Assembly: GCA_964396595.1 (NCBI GenBank)
Contig: CAYNFR010000004.1
Span: 62,001 to 126,000 of the forward strand
From: CAYNFR01 sp964396595
Lineage (GTDB): Bacteria > Bacteroidota > Bacteroidia > Chitinophagales > Saprospiraceae
DNA length: 64,000 nt
Direction: 5' to 3'
The notes beneath the pieces were generated by a model that had not been told where the DNA came from, made no database searches, and worked only from the letters and a program-made list of their open reading frames with translations. Below, in pieces: positions 36,807 through 45,795 of the stretch. Position 1 is the stretch's first letter; each line of letters starts with the position of its first letter. Made by a program: the position numbers and the translations under genes.

Positions 36807-37571
36807 ATGTTAAACTTCCTACTCAGCCATTACGATACCCTTCTGATGGCTTGGATTATTCTAGCATTCTTGGTGTTTCCGACAGCCATTATTTTTAATG
36901 CACCATATGGTCGACATGTAAATAAAGAATGGGGCATTCTTATCGACAATCGCCTCGGCTGGTTAGTAATGGAGGCGCCCACTTTAATTGTACTACCGCT
37001 CTTAACATATTTAGGTTCTGTAAAACTTTCACTTCCTGCCATCATCATGGTCAGTATTTACATATTGCATTACATCAATAGGGTCTTGGTCTTTCCATTG
37101 CGTCTTAACACCAGCGGAAAAAAAATTCCTTTGGCTATTGTTATTATGGCAGGCATATTTAATGTAGTCAATGGAACATTCTTAGGACTGCATGTTGGGC
37201 ATATAGCTACTTATGAGATGCACTGGTTATATGATATCAGGTTCATAATAGGCTTGGTGATTATGGTTGTAGGTGCATATATCAATATCAGAGCTGACAA
37301 TATACTTATAGCATTGCGGAAGCCCGGCGAAACAGGGTATGCGATCCCAACGGGCTTTCTTTTTACTCGCGTAAGTTGTCCTAATCATCTGGGTGAAATA
37401 ATAGAATGGCTGGGATTTGGCATCATGCTATGGGCTTTACCGGGGTTTGCTTTTAGCATCTGGACTGCGGCTAATTTAATACCCAGAGCTATCAATCATC
37501 ACCAGTGGTATAAGCAACATTTTAACAATTATCCTACAGAGCGCAAGGCTGTTTTGCCTTATTTTCTATAG
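36807..37571 (+). CDS. Steroid 5-alpha-reductase-like integral membrane enzyme
   Basis: About six to seven membrane segments and 254 residues, the same size as animal SRD5A1. Family blocks are NAPYGRH near residue 30, DNRLGWLVMEAPTL near 48, HYINRVLVFPLRL near 87, the NADPH-side VSCPNHLGEIIEWLGFG near 190 and the C-terminal HHQWYKQHF...YPTERKAVLPYFL. The last three are strikingly close to eukaryotic 3-oxo-5-alpha-steroid 4-dehydrogenases. The enzyme should reduce a carbon-carbon double bond next to a carbonyl, using NADPH. It lies 48 bases after the GYDIA kinase, hinting at an isoprenoid-derived substrate, but the natural substrate is unknown. Confidence 0.87.
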   Translation: MLNFLLSHYDTLLMAWIILAFLVFPTAIIFNAPYGRHVNKEWGILIDNRLGWLVMEAPTLIVLPLLTYLGSVKLSLPAIIMVSIYILHYINRVLVFPLRLNTSGKKIPLAIVIMAGIFNVVNGTFLGLHVGHIATYEMHWLYDIRFIIGLVIMVVGAYINIRADNILIALRKPGETGYAIPTGFLFTRVSCPNHLGEIIEWLGFGIMLWALPGFAFSIWTAANLIPRAINHHQWYKQHFNNYPTERKAVLPYFL

Positions 37572-37669
37572 TTCGTATTTCCCTGTTGACTATTCGTCGA
37601 ATATTCCTGATGTCTCAAAATGAAAATTTTATATTAGTTAAACATATTCACTACTCTAACAATCACACT

Positions 37670-39769
37670 ATGAAGCACTTATCTACTCTTTTATTCGCGA
37701 TACTGTTCCAATTCTCCATAATAGCGCAGACGGATATTGCCGACACGTGGAATGGTGTGATAAAAGCACCCGGACTCGACCTGCCCATAATTTTAAAATT
37801 CGCTAAAAATGATGCTCAATGGTCCGGCACACTTGATATACCATTACAGAGCATAAAAGATATGGTGTTGGCAGACTTGAGCTATGATGACGAAAAACTA
37901 CTCTTCACACTGCCGGAGGTGCCGGGCAATGCCCGATTTGTAGGTGGGCTAGAAGGGCCAAATACAATTATCGGTGATTTCTATCAAGGGCCAATGAAAC
38001 TAGCCCTGTCTGTCACTCGACTTTCCGTCGAAGAAACGCAAAAAAAAGCACAATCACTCGCAGAAAAACGGATTCTTATAGAATCCGTAATTGACTCTTT
38101 TAGAAATATTAGACATCACCCTGCTATAGCTGTAGCCATCGTACATGATGGTGAAGTGCTATTAACAAAGGCTTTTGGTGTCGCCGATATTGAAAAAAAT
38201 ATACCCGCTGACGAGCATACCTTGTTCGCAATAGGATCGAGTACTAAAGCCTTTACAGCTATGGGTGTCGCCATGCTAGTAGATCAAGGAAATCTCGAAT
38301 GGGACAAGCCCATCATTCACTATATGCCGGAATTCAAATTAGCAGACCCCTTCGCTACGACACAAATGACGACCGTCGATCTACTTTGTCATAGGAGCGG
38401 CCTGCCTAGACACGACTTTGTGTGGTACGGCAGTGATTTAAGCAGAAGTGGATTGATGAAAAGATTGCCGCATTTAGAATTTTCAAAAAGCTTCCGCAGT
38501 CATTGGCAATATCAAAATCTAATGTATCTGACAGCAGGTGTGCTGACTGAGAGGATAGCCGGTAAATCATGGGAAGAGTTCATAGCGGAAAAAATCCTAA
38601 ACCCCCTAGGAATGAAAACAGCCAACTTTTCCGTAAATAATATGATCTCTGACCCGTCAGCTGCCAGACCATACCAAATTAAAAATGACTCCATAGCCAC
38701 TCGTATGAATTATAGAAATCTTGATGCCATAGGACCCGCGGGGTCTATCAATGCTTCAGCAATAGACATGTCTCAATGGCTAAAATTCCTGCTTAACAAA
38801 GGTAAGTTGGGTGACAACAACTTGATCAGTGCCTTACATTTTACAAAATTGATGACACCGCACATGCCCATGCCTAGTTCGTCAAATACAGTATTGGGGA
38901 TAGATCATATGTCCTATGGGCTAGGCTGGATGATATATCAACAAAAAAGCCATAAAATCATCGAACACGGTGGTAACATAGATGGCTTTACTTCTCTAGT
39001 CTGGTTAGTCCCAGAACAGAATATAGGCATAAGCCTCCTGACGAATACGAACAGAAGTGGCCTTCCTCCTATACTCGCACGTACAATCACGGATATCTTA
39101 ACTGATCAAGAAAATCCGATCAATTGGTTTGAACTTGCTTATCCTACTACCAAAGATGAAGATGAAACAGACAAACAGGACGAGAAGGAGGAAATTAGAT
39201 TTGCCAATACCACACCACATTATTCTATCGCTCATTATGTCGGTCAATATAGTCATGATGGTTATGGCTTTGTAGAAATCAACACTCTTGGCGATAGTCT
39301 CAGCTTCTCTTACAACACCTTCAACAGCGGATTGGCCCATTGGCATTATGAAGTTTTTAATGCGTTTATTGAAGAGTTGGACCAAAATGTCAAAGTCCAT
39401 TTCAAGGATGACGTAAACGGTAAGGTCATCGGATTAGCCATTAATTTGGAACCTATAGGGGCAGAAATATTTTTTAAAAAACTCCCTCCGTCTAAACAAA
39501 CCGATCCAACATTCTTAAATCTCCTCGTAGGCGAATATGAACTTTCCGGACAAAAGGTGAAGATTAAACTGGATAAACAGAATAATCTCACCGCTACCAT
39601 CCCCGGCCAACCGATGTATCACCTTGATCCTTATGACAACAATGAATTCAAACTTCGCGGATTAACTGGTTTCTCAGTAGCGTTTATGTTCGATGATAAC
39701 CGCGCGACTCCTGCGGGTCTGCGATTTATTCAACCCAATGGTGTGTTTACAGCCAAGCGAGTGGAGTGA
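37670..39769 (+). CDS. Beta-lactamase-fold serine hydrolase, exported
   Basis: Three parts: a signal peptide (TLLFAILFQFSIIAQ), an N-terminal beta domain (about 22-118) common in Bacteroidota hydrolases, and a class C beta-lactamase/esterase domain (about 135-500). Catalytic motifs are Ser190-Ser-Thr-Lys193, Tyr281-Gln-Asn283 and the HGG triplet of IIEHGGNIDG. The C-terminal lipocalin-like DUF3471-type domain follows. It is more likely a peptidase or esterase than a true beta-lactamase. I start at the ATG at 37670, which begins the signal peptide; a TTG at 37586 would bury it. The gene follows the mevalonate set with a 98-base gap. Confidence 0.85.
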   Translation: MKHLSTLLFAILFQFSIIAQTDIADTWNGVIKAPGLDLPIILKFAKNDAQWSGTLDIPLQSIKDMVLADLSYDDEKLLFTLPEVPGNARFVGGLEGPNTIIGDFYQGPMKLALSVTRLSVEETQKKAQSLAEKRILIESVIDSFRNIRHHPAIAVAIVHDGEVLLTKAFGVADIEKNIPADEHTLFAIGSSTKAFTAMGVAMLVDQGNLEWDKPIIHYMPEFKLADPFATTQMTTVDLLCHRSGLPRHDFVWYGSDLSRSGLMKRLPHLEFSKSFRSHWQYQNLMYLTAGVLTERIAGKSWEEFIAEKILNPLGMKTANFSVNNMISDPSAARPYQIKNDSIATRMNYRNLDAIGPAGSINASAIDMSQWLKFLLNKGKLGDNNLISALHFTKLMTPHMPMPSSSNTVLGIDHMSYGLGWMIYQQKSHKIIEHGGNIDGFTSLVWLVPEQNIGISLLTNTNRSGLPPILARTITDILTDQENPINWFELAYPTTKDEDETDKQDEKEEIRFANTTPHYSIAHYVGQYSHDGYGFVEINTLGDSLSFSYNTFNSGLAHWHYEVFNAFIEELDQNVKVHFKDDVNGKVIGLAINLEPIGAEIFFKKLPPSKQTDPTFLNLLVGEYELSGQKVKIKLDKQNNLTATIPGQPMYHLDPYDNNEFKLRGLTGFSVAFMFDDNRATPAGLRFIQPNGVFTAKRVE

Positions 39770-40574
39770 ATATTGTTAACTAGATTTTCAACATATAATA
39801 GTAAAGTCTAAGAATAATTTTGGGAAGGGTCATCAATAAGGATAGCGAAATTTTTTCCTGCAATTAATCAATAAGATCTTTATCAGCTTAAATTTTTTTC
39901 TTCATTTTTATAAAATATTCACTCAACCAAACTGACAGCCGCCCCTTTTCTTCAACATGTACTAAAGTAATAAAGTCTAAAATATTTTAGCAAAATATTA
40001 AACTTTCTAAATACTTGCCACCTTACAGATCAACATCTATGCTGAGATAATCTTTAATCTATTGCTTTGATAAAGCGAAAATTACATTTTGTCTAACACA
40101 CCCTTTGCCCCTTCTATTAAATAAATAGTAACTAATCAATAAGATGCTTTCAGGTCAAAAAATCAGTCAATTTTTTATTAGACAAGGCTCCTTTTTGAGT
40201 GAATAGCAGAGCTATTGATGAAAAAAGAGCTGCAGGCTAATAGGAAATAGGCATTTTTTGAGCGAAATCGACGCAACTGATTAGTTACAATAAATAAATC
40301 CATCCGCGAGCTACGGAGTTGGACTTGCAAGCAGAACCCCGACAGAATTAAAAGAGTAATAAGTGTCTGTTCGTGAGCTTCGTGCATATCTCAGTGGTCT
40401 TAGTAGTTTAAATTCACTTGCCACTAAGAAAGCAAAAATCTTTTAACCATGACCACAATGAAATGATAATACGAGACTTCCTCACAACAGAGAAAAGATT
40501 TATAATAACTCAAAGAATATGACTGTACTATGAGTGGGGTTTATAAGGGGCTTGATTGCTTTCACAATTTATCC
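39770..40574. other. Gene-free region with possible repeat-like segment
   Basis: About 800 bases without a convincing gene. The left part is plain AT-rich spacer. Around 40140-40400 the composition changes to less AT-rich sequence with small hairpins such as TAGC-AGA-GCTA and a weak 69-codon minus-strand frame that lacks any domain. This segment reminds me of intergenic repeats or decayed mobile-element ends seen in some Bacteroidota, but I cannot identify it. Confidence 0.4.
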
Positions 40575-43500
40575 CTACCTCGCACGCCATATTTGTAAAT
40601 AATCATTGTTCACAGCTACCAGTAAATGTGAAACTCCATTTATATCAATCGGTGTCATCTTGCGAACTGCACCATTAATCATGAGGCCGGATTGCATATT
40701 ATTGATAGTAGTAAAACCCTTTCTACTGTTGCCGGATAGGATATGTCCATAAGAGGCGTCTGCTCGTCCTATATTGGGGCTTATCTCAAATAAATTCCCC
40801 CCCAGCACTATATCTTCTACATTATCATCATCACAATCCATAAGGGCTGATGCCATAATCGTTGACATCTGAAGTTCTCTAGGGAGTGCATGCTTTTCAA
40901 AATTAAGCTTGCCTTTGTTGAGATATATGGCCGTCTCAAATTCTTCAATTTCCACCTGTCGCATTGCTTTATGCATCACCGGCCCTAGCATTTCATTGAG
41001 ATTCTGCTGAGCAAAACTGTTGTAATCAGGATGCAATTTTTTGAAATAATTCATGTGTGAGCCGAGTAAGTTTTTATCCGCTATAGGATGCTTCACGCCA
41101 TCTTTAATTACATACAAGATCGGATCAAATACTGAATTGTCATCAAAGTCACCCCACAATAAACCCAGACCCTCTTTAAATGAATGATTAAGACCAAAAT
41201 TGCCCGCTAATATATCCGCCCTTCCATCCCCATTAAAGTCCGCTATCTGAATATTATTCCATAATCCAACAGATCCTTTGATAAAGTTGAGTTTGAAATG
41301 ACTTCTCTTATTCTCCATGATGACGATAGGCATCCACTCACCTGTCAGCACCAGGTCCATATCTCCATCTCCGTCAATATCCACCCACTGAAGATCTCTT
41401 ACCATTCCTAAATCCTCCATTTCCGGCGCGATTGTGTTTGTCGCATTAATAAACTTACCATTACCATTATTGGCCAGTATATATGCTCCCGGCCCATATC
41501 CATAAGCCCTGTTGCCCATCAATCCACCTATAGCGATATCAAGATCACCATCATTGTCATAATCTGCAACACTGACAGATGAACCATTTTCTGTAATGAG
41601 AGGGAGTGCATTGGCATCCCGTTCGAAATTACCCGCGCCATCATTTTTATATAGTCGATCGAGTAAGAGCGGTGAATCTTTTACTGTATGATTACCGCCA
41701 GAGACGACATATAAATCCAAATCCCCATCCCCATCTGCATCGAAGAACACAGCACCCACATCTTCGTAATAGGATTCCTTCAGAAAAGCAGATACTTCCT
41801 TATAGGCAAATCTTCCACCCGCCTGCTGAATGAACAACACGCCGAACTGATCCAATGCGCCGCCGACATATATATCATCTAACCCATCTCCATTGACATC
41901 ACCCACCGCCAAGGCAGGGCCCAAGGTTGATTCAAACCATGGCATTAACTTATCCTGAGCCAGGTCACTGAATTCATTCTCCACATGCAAAAACTTGATC
42001 AGATTATCCACCCTTGTCATCAATGGCGTAGGAATAGCCATAGGCACATACGTGTCGCTAGCCTCCGAGTGTCTAAGTACTATTTCTTCGCCCGCCTTAT
42101 ATTGTTTGACACTAGTAAGCTTTCCATCCGGCCAAATTACCTGTATACTATCTTCATTGCTAGTGAGGGCAATAAGAGGATGATCCATTGAGCTTGACAT
42201 AAATCCTTTTACCGGTTGGTGGTCGTATACACGTTTCTCTTGCCCAGCATACACGATTATTCTCGAACCTAGAGCGGCGGTATTCATGGGTGATCCAATT
42301 AGTTTAAACGTCAAGTATTCGGACTTGTCCGTACGATTAAGCATTATCTGCGCTGGGGCATTAATATTATTAATGATCAAGTCCATGTCACCATCCCGAT
42401 CAAAATCAGCCATAGCCAGTCCAGTTGAATAGCCGACAGGATTATGGTCAATCCACTGTGACCTATCTGTAAAGGCCAATGCACCGTCGTTTATAAACAA
42501 ATAGTTTGAAACAGCACCGGATGGCATTTTGCTGATGATCTCTAAATCAGAGGCTTTAGCTTGGACTAGCGCACTGGATATGTAATTGAGATAGTCTAGA
42601 TCATTGGGTCTACGCATGATTCCATTGGTGACAAATAGATCTTTATACCCATCCATATTAAAATCCGCCAGTATGCATGCCCAAGACCAATCCGTTTCTT
42701 CTATTCCCAAAAGTCTGCCCACTTCTGAATAATATGGCACCCCATCTTCATCCAGATACTGAAACAACTGAAGATTATTCCGTGGAAACTGGTGATGATA
42801 GCCGAAGCCTCTTTTAAATAAATCAATATCATAATTGTCTGCAGGAACAGAACTCTTCTTTACAACCATGTCTTCGGGCATCATATCCAGCGTGATGATA
42901 TCCACAAAACCATCATTATTTATGTCTCCCATATCACAACCCATGCTAAACTGACTAGTGTGTCGGATAGATCGGGTTAATACCTCTGTAAAACTGCCAT
43001 TGCGATTATTAAGATAGAGATAGTCATTTTCATGAAAATCATTGGCTACATAGATGTCCGGAAAGCCATCATTATTAAGGTCACTTACAGACACTCCTAG
43101 CCCGTATCCGATGGCACTTGAATAGATTCCCGCTTCCTCTGTAACTTCTGTAAATAGACCGCCGTCGTTGCGATATAATTTGTCCCCATTGACATCCTTG
43201 ACCAAGCGCACGCTTGCTTGTGCGTAATGGTCAGCAGAGTGAACAGAGTGATTTAAAAGATATAGATCAAGATCACCATCATGGTCATAATCAAAAAAAA
43301 CTGCCTGAGTAGATAATCCGCTGAAATTCAGACCATACTCCTCTGTCTCATCCACAAATATTGGCGCACCATCTTGAAGTCCCTTGTTAATCAACAGCCT
43401 GTTGCGACCCTCGATTGATTTATAATTAACCTGGCAAATATATATATCGATAAGACCATCACCATTGACGTCTGCTGTACTTATGCCTGTAGTCCACCCA

Positions 43501-43850
43501 TCTACTTGATCAAGCTGACTTGCGCTTGTGACATCTGAAAATGAAATAGAGCCGGACACGGCATTATTGAGATAAAGCCTAACACCATTCTGATTTGATC
43601 CTAAAATGACATCCGGAAAACCATCTCCATTAAAATCTGCCGTCGCTACACCTGCTCCGTTGTAGAAATAGAGATACTGAACAATGTTCATCTCTTCAGT
43701 TTCTTCCAGAAAATTTCCAAAATCGATACCTGAAGTCCCGCTATCCAATGCTTCAAATAAGTATTTCTCCTTTTTTTCTGAGCAATTAATCAGTAAGGAG
43801 GATGTTGCCACACACACCATTATATAAGTAAAAAGCAAACGTAATTTCAA
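40575..43850 (-). CDS. ASPIC/UnbV and VCBS/FG-GAP repeat lipoprotein (paralogue 3)
   Basis: Predicted surface or outer-membrane lipoprotein (lipobox LLINC, Cys23). By eye there are 13 calcium-binding Asp-rich repeats of the form DxNxDGxxD (for example DFNGDGFPDVI, DADGDGDLDLYV), arranged as two beta-propeller-like halves. An ASPIC/UnbV domain lies between them around residues 505-590 (MNTAALGSRIIVYAG ... DSIQVIWPDG). No catalytic residues are recognised. At 1091 residues it is like the two paralogues upstream in the operon. It is the last gene, 12 bases after the CHU_C gene. A ligand-binding role with the SusC/SusD pair is inference. Confidence 0.88.
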   Translation of the reverse strand: MKLRLLFTYIMVCVATSSLLINCSEKKEKYLFEALDSGTSGIDFGNFLEETEEMNIVQYLYFYNGAGVATADFNGDGFPDVILGSNQNGVRLYLNNAVSGSISFSDVTSASQLDQVDGWTTGISTADVNGDGLIDIYICQVNYKSIEGRNRLLINKGLQDGAPIFVDETEEYGLNFSGLSTQAVFFDYDHDGDLDLYLLNHSVHSADHYAQASVRLVKDVNGDKLYRNDGGLFTEVTEEAGIYSSAIGYGLGVSVSDLNNDGFPDIYVANDFHENDYLYLNNRNGSFTEVLTRSIRHTSQFSMGCDMGDINNDGFVDIITLDMMPEDMVVKKSSVPADNYDIDLFKRGFGYHHQFPRNNLQLFQYLDEDGVPYYSEVGRLLGIEETDWSWACILADFNMDGYKDLFVTNGIMRRPNDLDYLNYISSALVQAKASDLEIISKMPSGAVSNYLFINDGALAFTDRSQWIDHNPVGYSTGLAMADFDRDGDMDLIINNINAPAQIMLNRTDKSEYLTFKLIGSPMNTAALGSRIIVYAGQEKRVYDHQPVKGFMSSSMDHPLIALTSNEDSIQVIWPDGKLTSVKQYKAGEEIVLRHSEASDTYVPMAIPTPLMTRVDNLIKFLHVENEFSDLAQDKLMPWFESTLGPALAVGDVNGDGLDDIYVGGALDQFGVLFIQQAGGRFAYKEVSAFLKESYYEDVGAVFFDADGDGDLDLYVVSGGNHTVKDSPLLLDRLYKNDGAGNFERDANALPLITENGSSVSVADYDNDGDLDIAIGGLMGNRAYGYGPGAYILANNGNGKFINATNTIAPEMEDLGMVRDLQWVDIDGDGDMDLVLTGEWMPIVIMENKRSHFKLNFIKGSVGLWNNIQIADFNGDGRADILAGNFGLNHSFKEGLGLLWGDFDDNSVFDPILYVIKDGVKHPIADKNLLGSHMNYFKKLHPDYNSFAQQNLNEMLGPVMHKAMRQVEIEEFETAIYLNKGKLNFEKHALPRELQMSTIMASALMDCDDDNVEDIVLGGNLFEISPNIGRADASYGHILSGNSRKGFTTINNMQSGLMINGAVRKMTPIDINGVSHLLVAVNNDYLQIWRAR

Positions 43851-43862
43851 ATCAGTGTAATT

Positions 43863-45770
43863 TTAATAATTGATCAAAGTCACCGTGCCGGAGCGGTTCA
43901 GCCGCTCTCCATCAGCAAATAAAATTTCTGCGGCCCAAATATAGACATCCGAACTCATGACTTTTCCCTTATATCTTCCATCCCATCCTTGAGACATGAC
44001 GCCTAAAGGTATTCGGCTTATATCGAATATTTCGTTGCCCCAGCGATCATAAACTTTGAGGCTCAGCAACTCCCCTTCTGCATTGCTACTGATATTGAAA
44101 AAATCATTAACACCGTCACTATTGGGGCTAAAGATATTGGGAGTATAAAGATGTTTTTCTAATATAACTTCTACAAAATGACTTGCTTCCGTAATACAGC
44201 CCTCCACATCTTCTGCCCTTAGCTTGAACAAATAATCACCAACTGGATTGACACTGATCGTATGGCAATCAAGACAAACCACTTCTCCTTTATCTGTTGA
44301 CCAAGAATATTTTACCATGGTTCCTCGATTTTGTTGTGCGGACAGTATCATAGAAGTACCAGATACTATTTTGTCTTCCCCCGTGATTAGAAGGGCTTTA
44401 GGCTCTGGAAATTTTTCAATGTAAACCGAATCATGAAAATAGAAACATTCTCCCTGCGCCTCAAGACTCACCCAGCCCAGCTCATTTGTAGTGGCTGTTC
44501 TCTCCATAGCCCCGGTACTCCATACATATGCATCTGATAAGACAGGTGATCGAATAATTGCCTCCGTACCATCACAACTATAGCTGACGTAGTCAATCAG
44601 ATCTAACTCTGATGGATGAATAATAGATGCTTCAGTAGGATCACGATATGCCTCTGTCATAGGATCATCTGAGAAATCTATTTCGGGAAAAGCTATTGGG
44701 AAAGGATGATGATAAGCACGTGACTCAAAAGTCCTGGTAGCATTGGCAGGTGCTTTGACTGTGAGTTCAATCTCATTATCTCGCATTACATAAATCAAAT
44801 TCTGCAAAAGCAGGATATTGGACGGCGAGGGTACGATGTTTTCGGAAGTTACTATTTTGCTTTTGATATTGACTATTTCATAGCCCTCGGGGAAGGTATC
44901 TTGCAATGTAATCCATGTCTGACCTATTCCCATTTGGTTATTAAACCGATAGATGACCTTAAACTCTTCACATGGCAAAATCTCTCTAGGGGTGATATCT
45001 TTTGTAAAGGAATAAGTATAGGGGCAAGAACACCCGTCAGCATGCGTGCCTGCCGGACCTGCTGCAAGAAAGTCATGACTTCCTGCCCGGTTAAGACGAT
45101 AAAATCCTCCGGAAGGTGCAAAACCGACAAGTACGCCACTACGCATAAAAAACATGGCAGCAATGTTAAACTGACCTGATGAAGGAGTGCCCGGACTCGA
45201 TATATTTCCACCTATAGCGACATTGGCTACTCTCCCTTCTATCTGATCATAGCCTACAAAAGTGCCTGATAAAGGATCTATGGCAAGATCACTGATCTTA
45301 TATCTTCGATCACCGGTGATTCCTTGATGTCCGGCATGTAGTGAGTTGCGACGAAGGTTAACACTATAAAATCGCTCATCGCTTCCGATTCTCGGATTAT
45401 GCCCAATAAGATAATATGTGCCACCATCAGCAGAAATGACCCCGCTATGAAATTCGTCACCCTCTGTTACATTGCTAAGCTTACCGTGATTATTAAGTTG
45501 ACCGGATCTTTCTATTCTGATGAGCTCGTAGGAGTCTACATCCACAGCATATAAGTATGTGTCCGTTACATTGTATGCTAATCCAGTCAGGCGTCGGCGT
45601 TCAGAAAGCTTTATACCTCTATATTGCAGTTTGTCACTGATTTCATATAGGGTAGTTTCTCCCACCGAACGAGTATAGCTAATAAGATACCCTGTTCCAT
45701 CGCATGGAAATCCTTGCGACCATATATGCCCGAAGGTCAGAAAGGTCATAAGCAACATGATTCCTTTCAT
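43863..45770 (-). CDS. T9SS-exported protein with CHU_C (gliding motility-associated) C-terminal domain
   Basis: A signal peptide precedes CDGTGYLIS. The N-terminal half (about 25-245) is a beta-propeller-like domain with TTLYEIS and GLAYNVTDTYLYAVD, similar to DUF6923-type propellers. A beta-sandwich middle and a PKD-like segment (about 455-540) follow. The C-terminal CHU_C domain is clear: NIFSPNSDGVNDFF, LSLKVYDRWGNEIF and GWDGRYKGKVMSSDVYIW. It marks type IX secretion with type B sorting and places the protein outside the cell. It lies 25 bases after paralogue 2 and 12 before paralogue 3. At 635 residues no enzyme domain is found. Confidence 0.87.
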   Translation of the reverse strand: MKGIMLLMTFLTFGHIWSQGFPCDGTGYLISYTRSVGETTLYEISDKLQYRGIKLSERRRLTGLAYNVTDTYLYAVDVDSYELIRIERSGQLNNHGKLSNVTEGDEFHSGVISADGGTYYLIGHNPRIGSDERFYSVNLRRNSLHAGHQGITGDRRYKISDLAIDPLSGTFVGYDQIEGRVANVAIGGNISSPGTPSSGQFNIAAMFFMRSGVLVGFAPSGGFYRLNRAGSHDFLAAGPAGTHADGCSCPYTYSFTKDITPREILPCEEFKVIYRFNNQMGIGQTWITLQDTFPEGYEIVNIKSKIVTSENIVPSPSNILLLQNLIYVMRDNEIELTVKAPANATRTFESRAYHHPFPIAFPEIDFSDDPMTEAYRDPTEASIIHPSELDLIDYVSYSCDGTEAIIRSPVLSDAYVWSTGAMERTATTNELGWVSLEAQGECFYFHDSVYIEKFPEPKALLITGEDKIVSGTSMILSAQQNRGTMVKYSWSTDKGEVVCLDCHTISVNPVGDYLFKLRAEDVEGCITEASHFVEVILEKHLYTPNIFSPNSDGVNDFFNISSNAEGELLSLKVYDRWGNEIFDISRIPLGVMSQGWDGRYKGKVMSSDVYIWAAEILFADGERLNRSGTVTLINY

Positions 45771-45795
45771 TCTCAGTATCTATATAGATATGTTG

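Noticed and set aside
37586..37669. TTG start 28 codons upstream of the serine hydrolase signal peptide
   Set aside because: It would place a polar extension before a good signal peptide; the ATG at 37670 is preferred.
40178..40387. 69-codon minus-strand open frame in the gap after the serine hydrolase
   Set aside because: No domain, no convincing start context, unusual composition, and it lies in the possible repeat segment; not supported as a gene.
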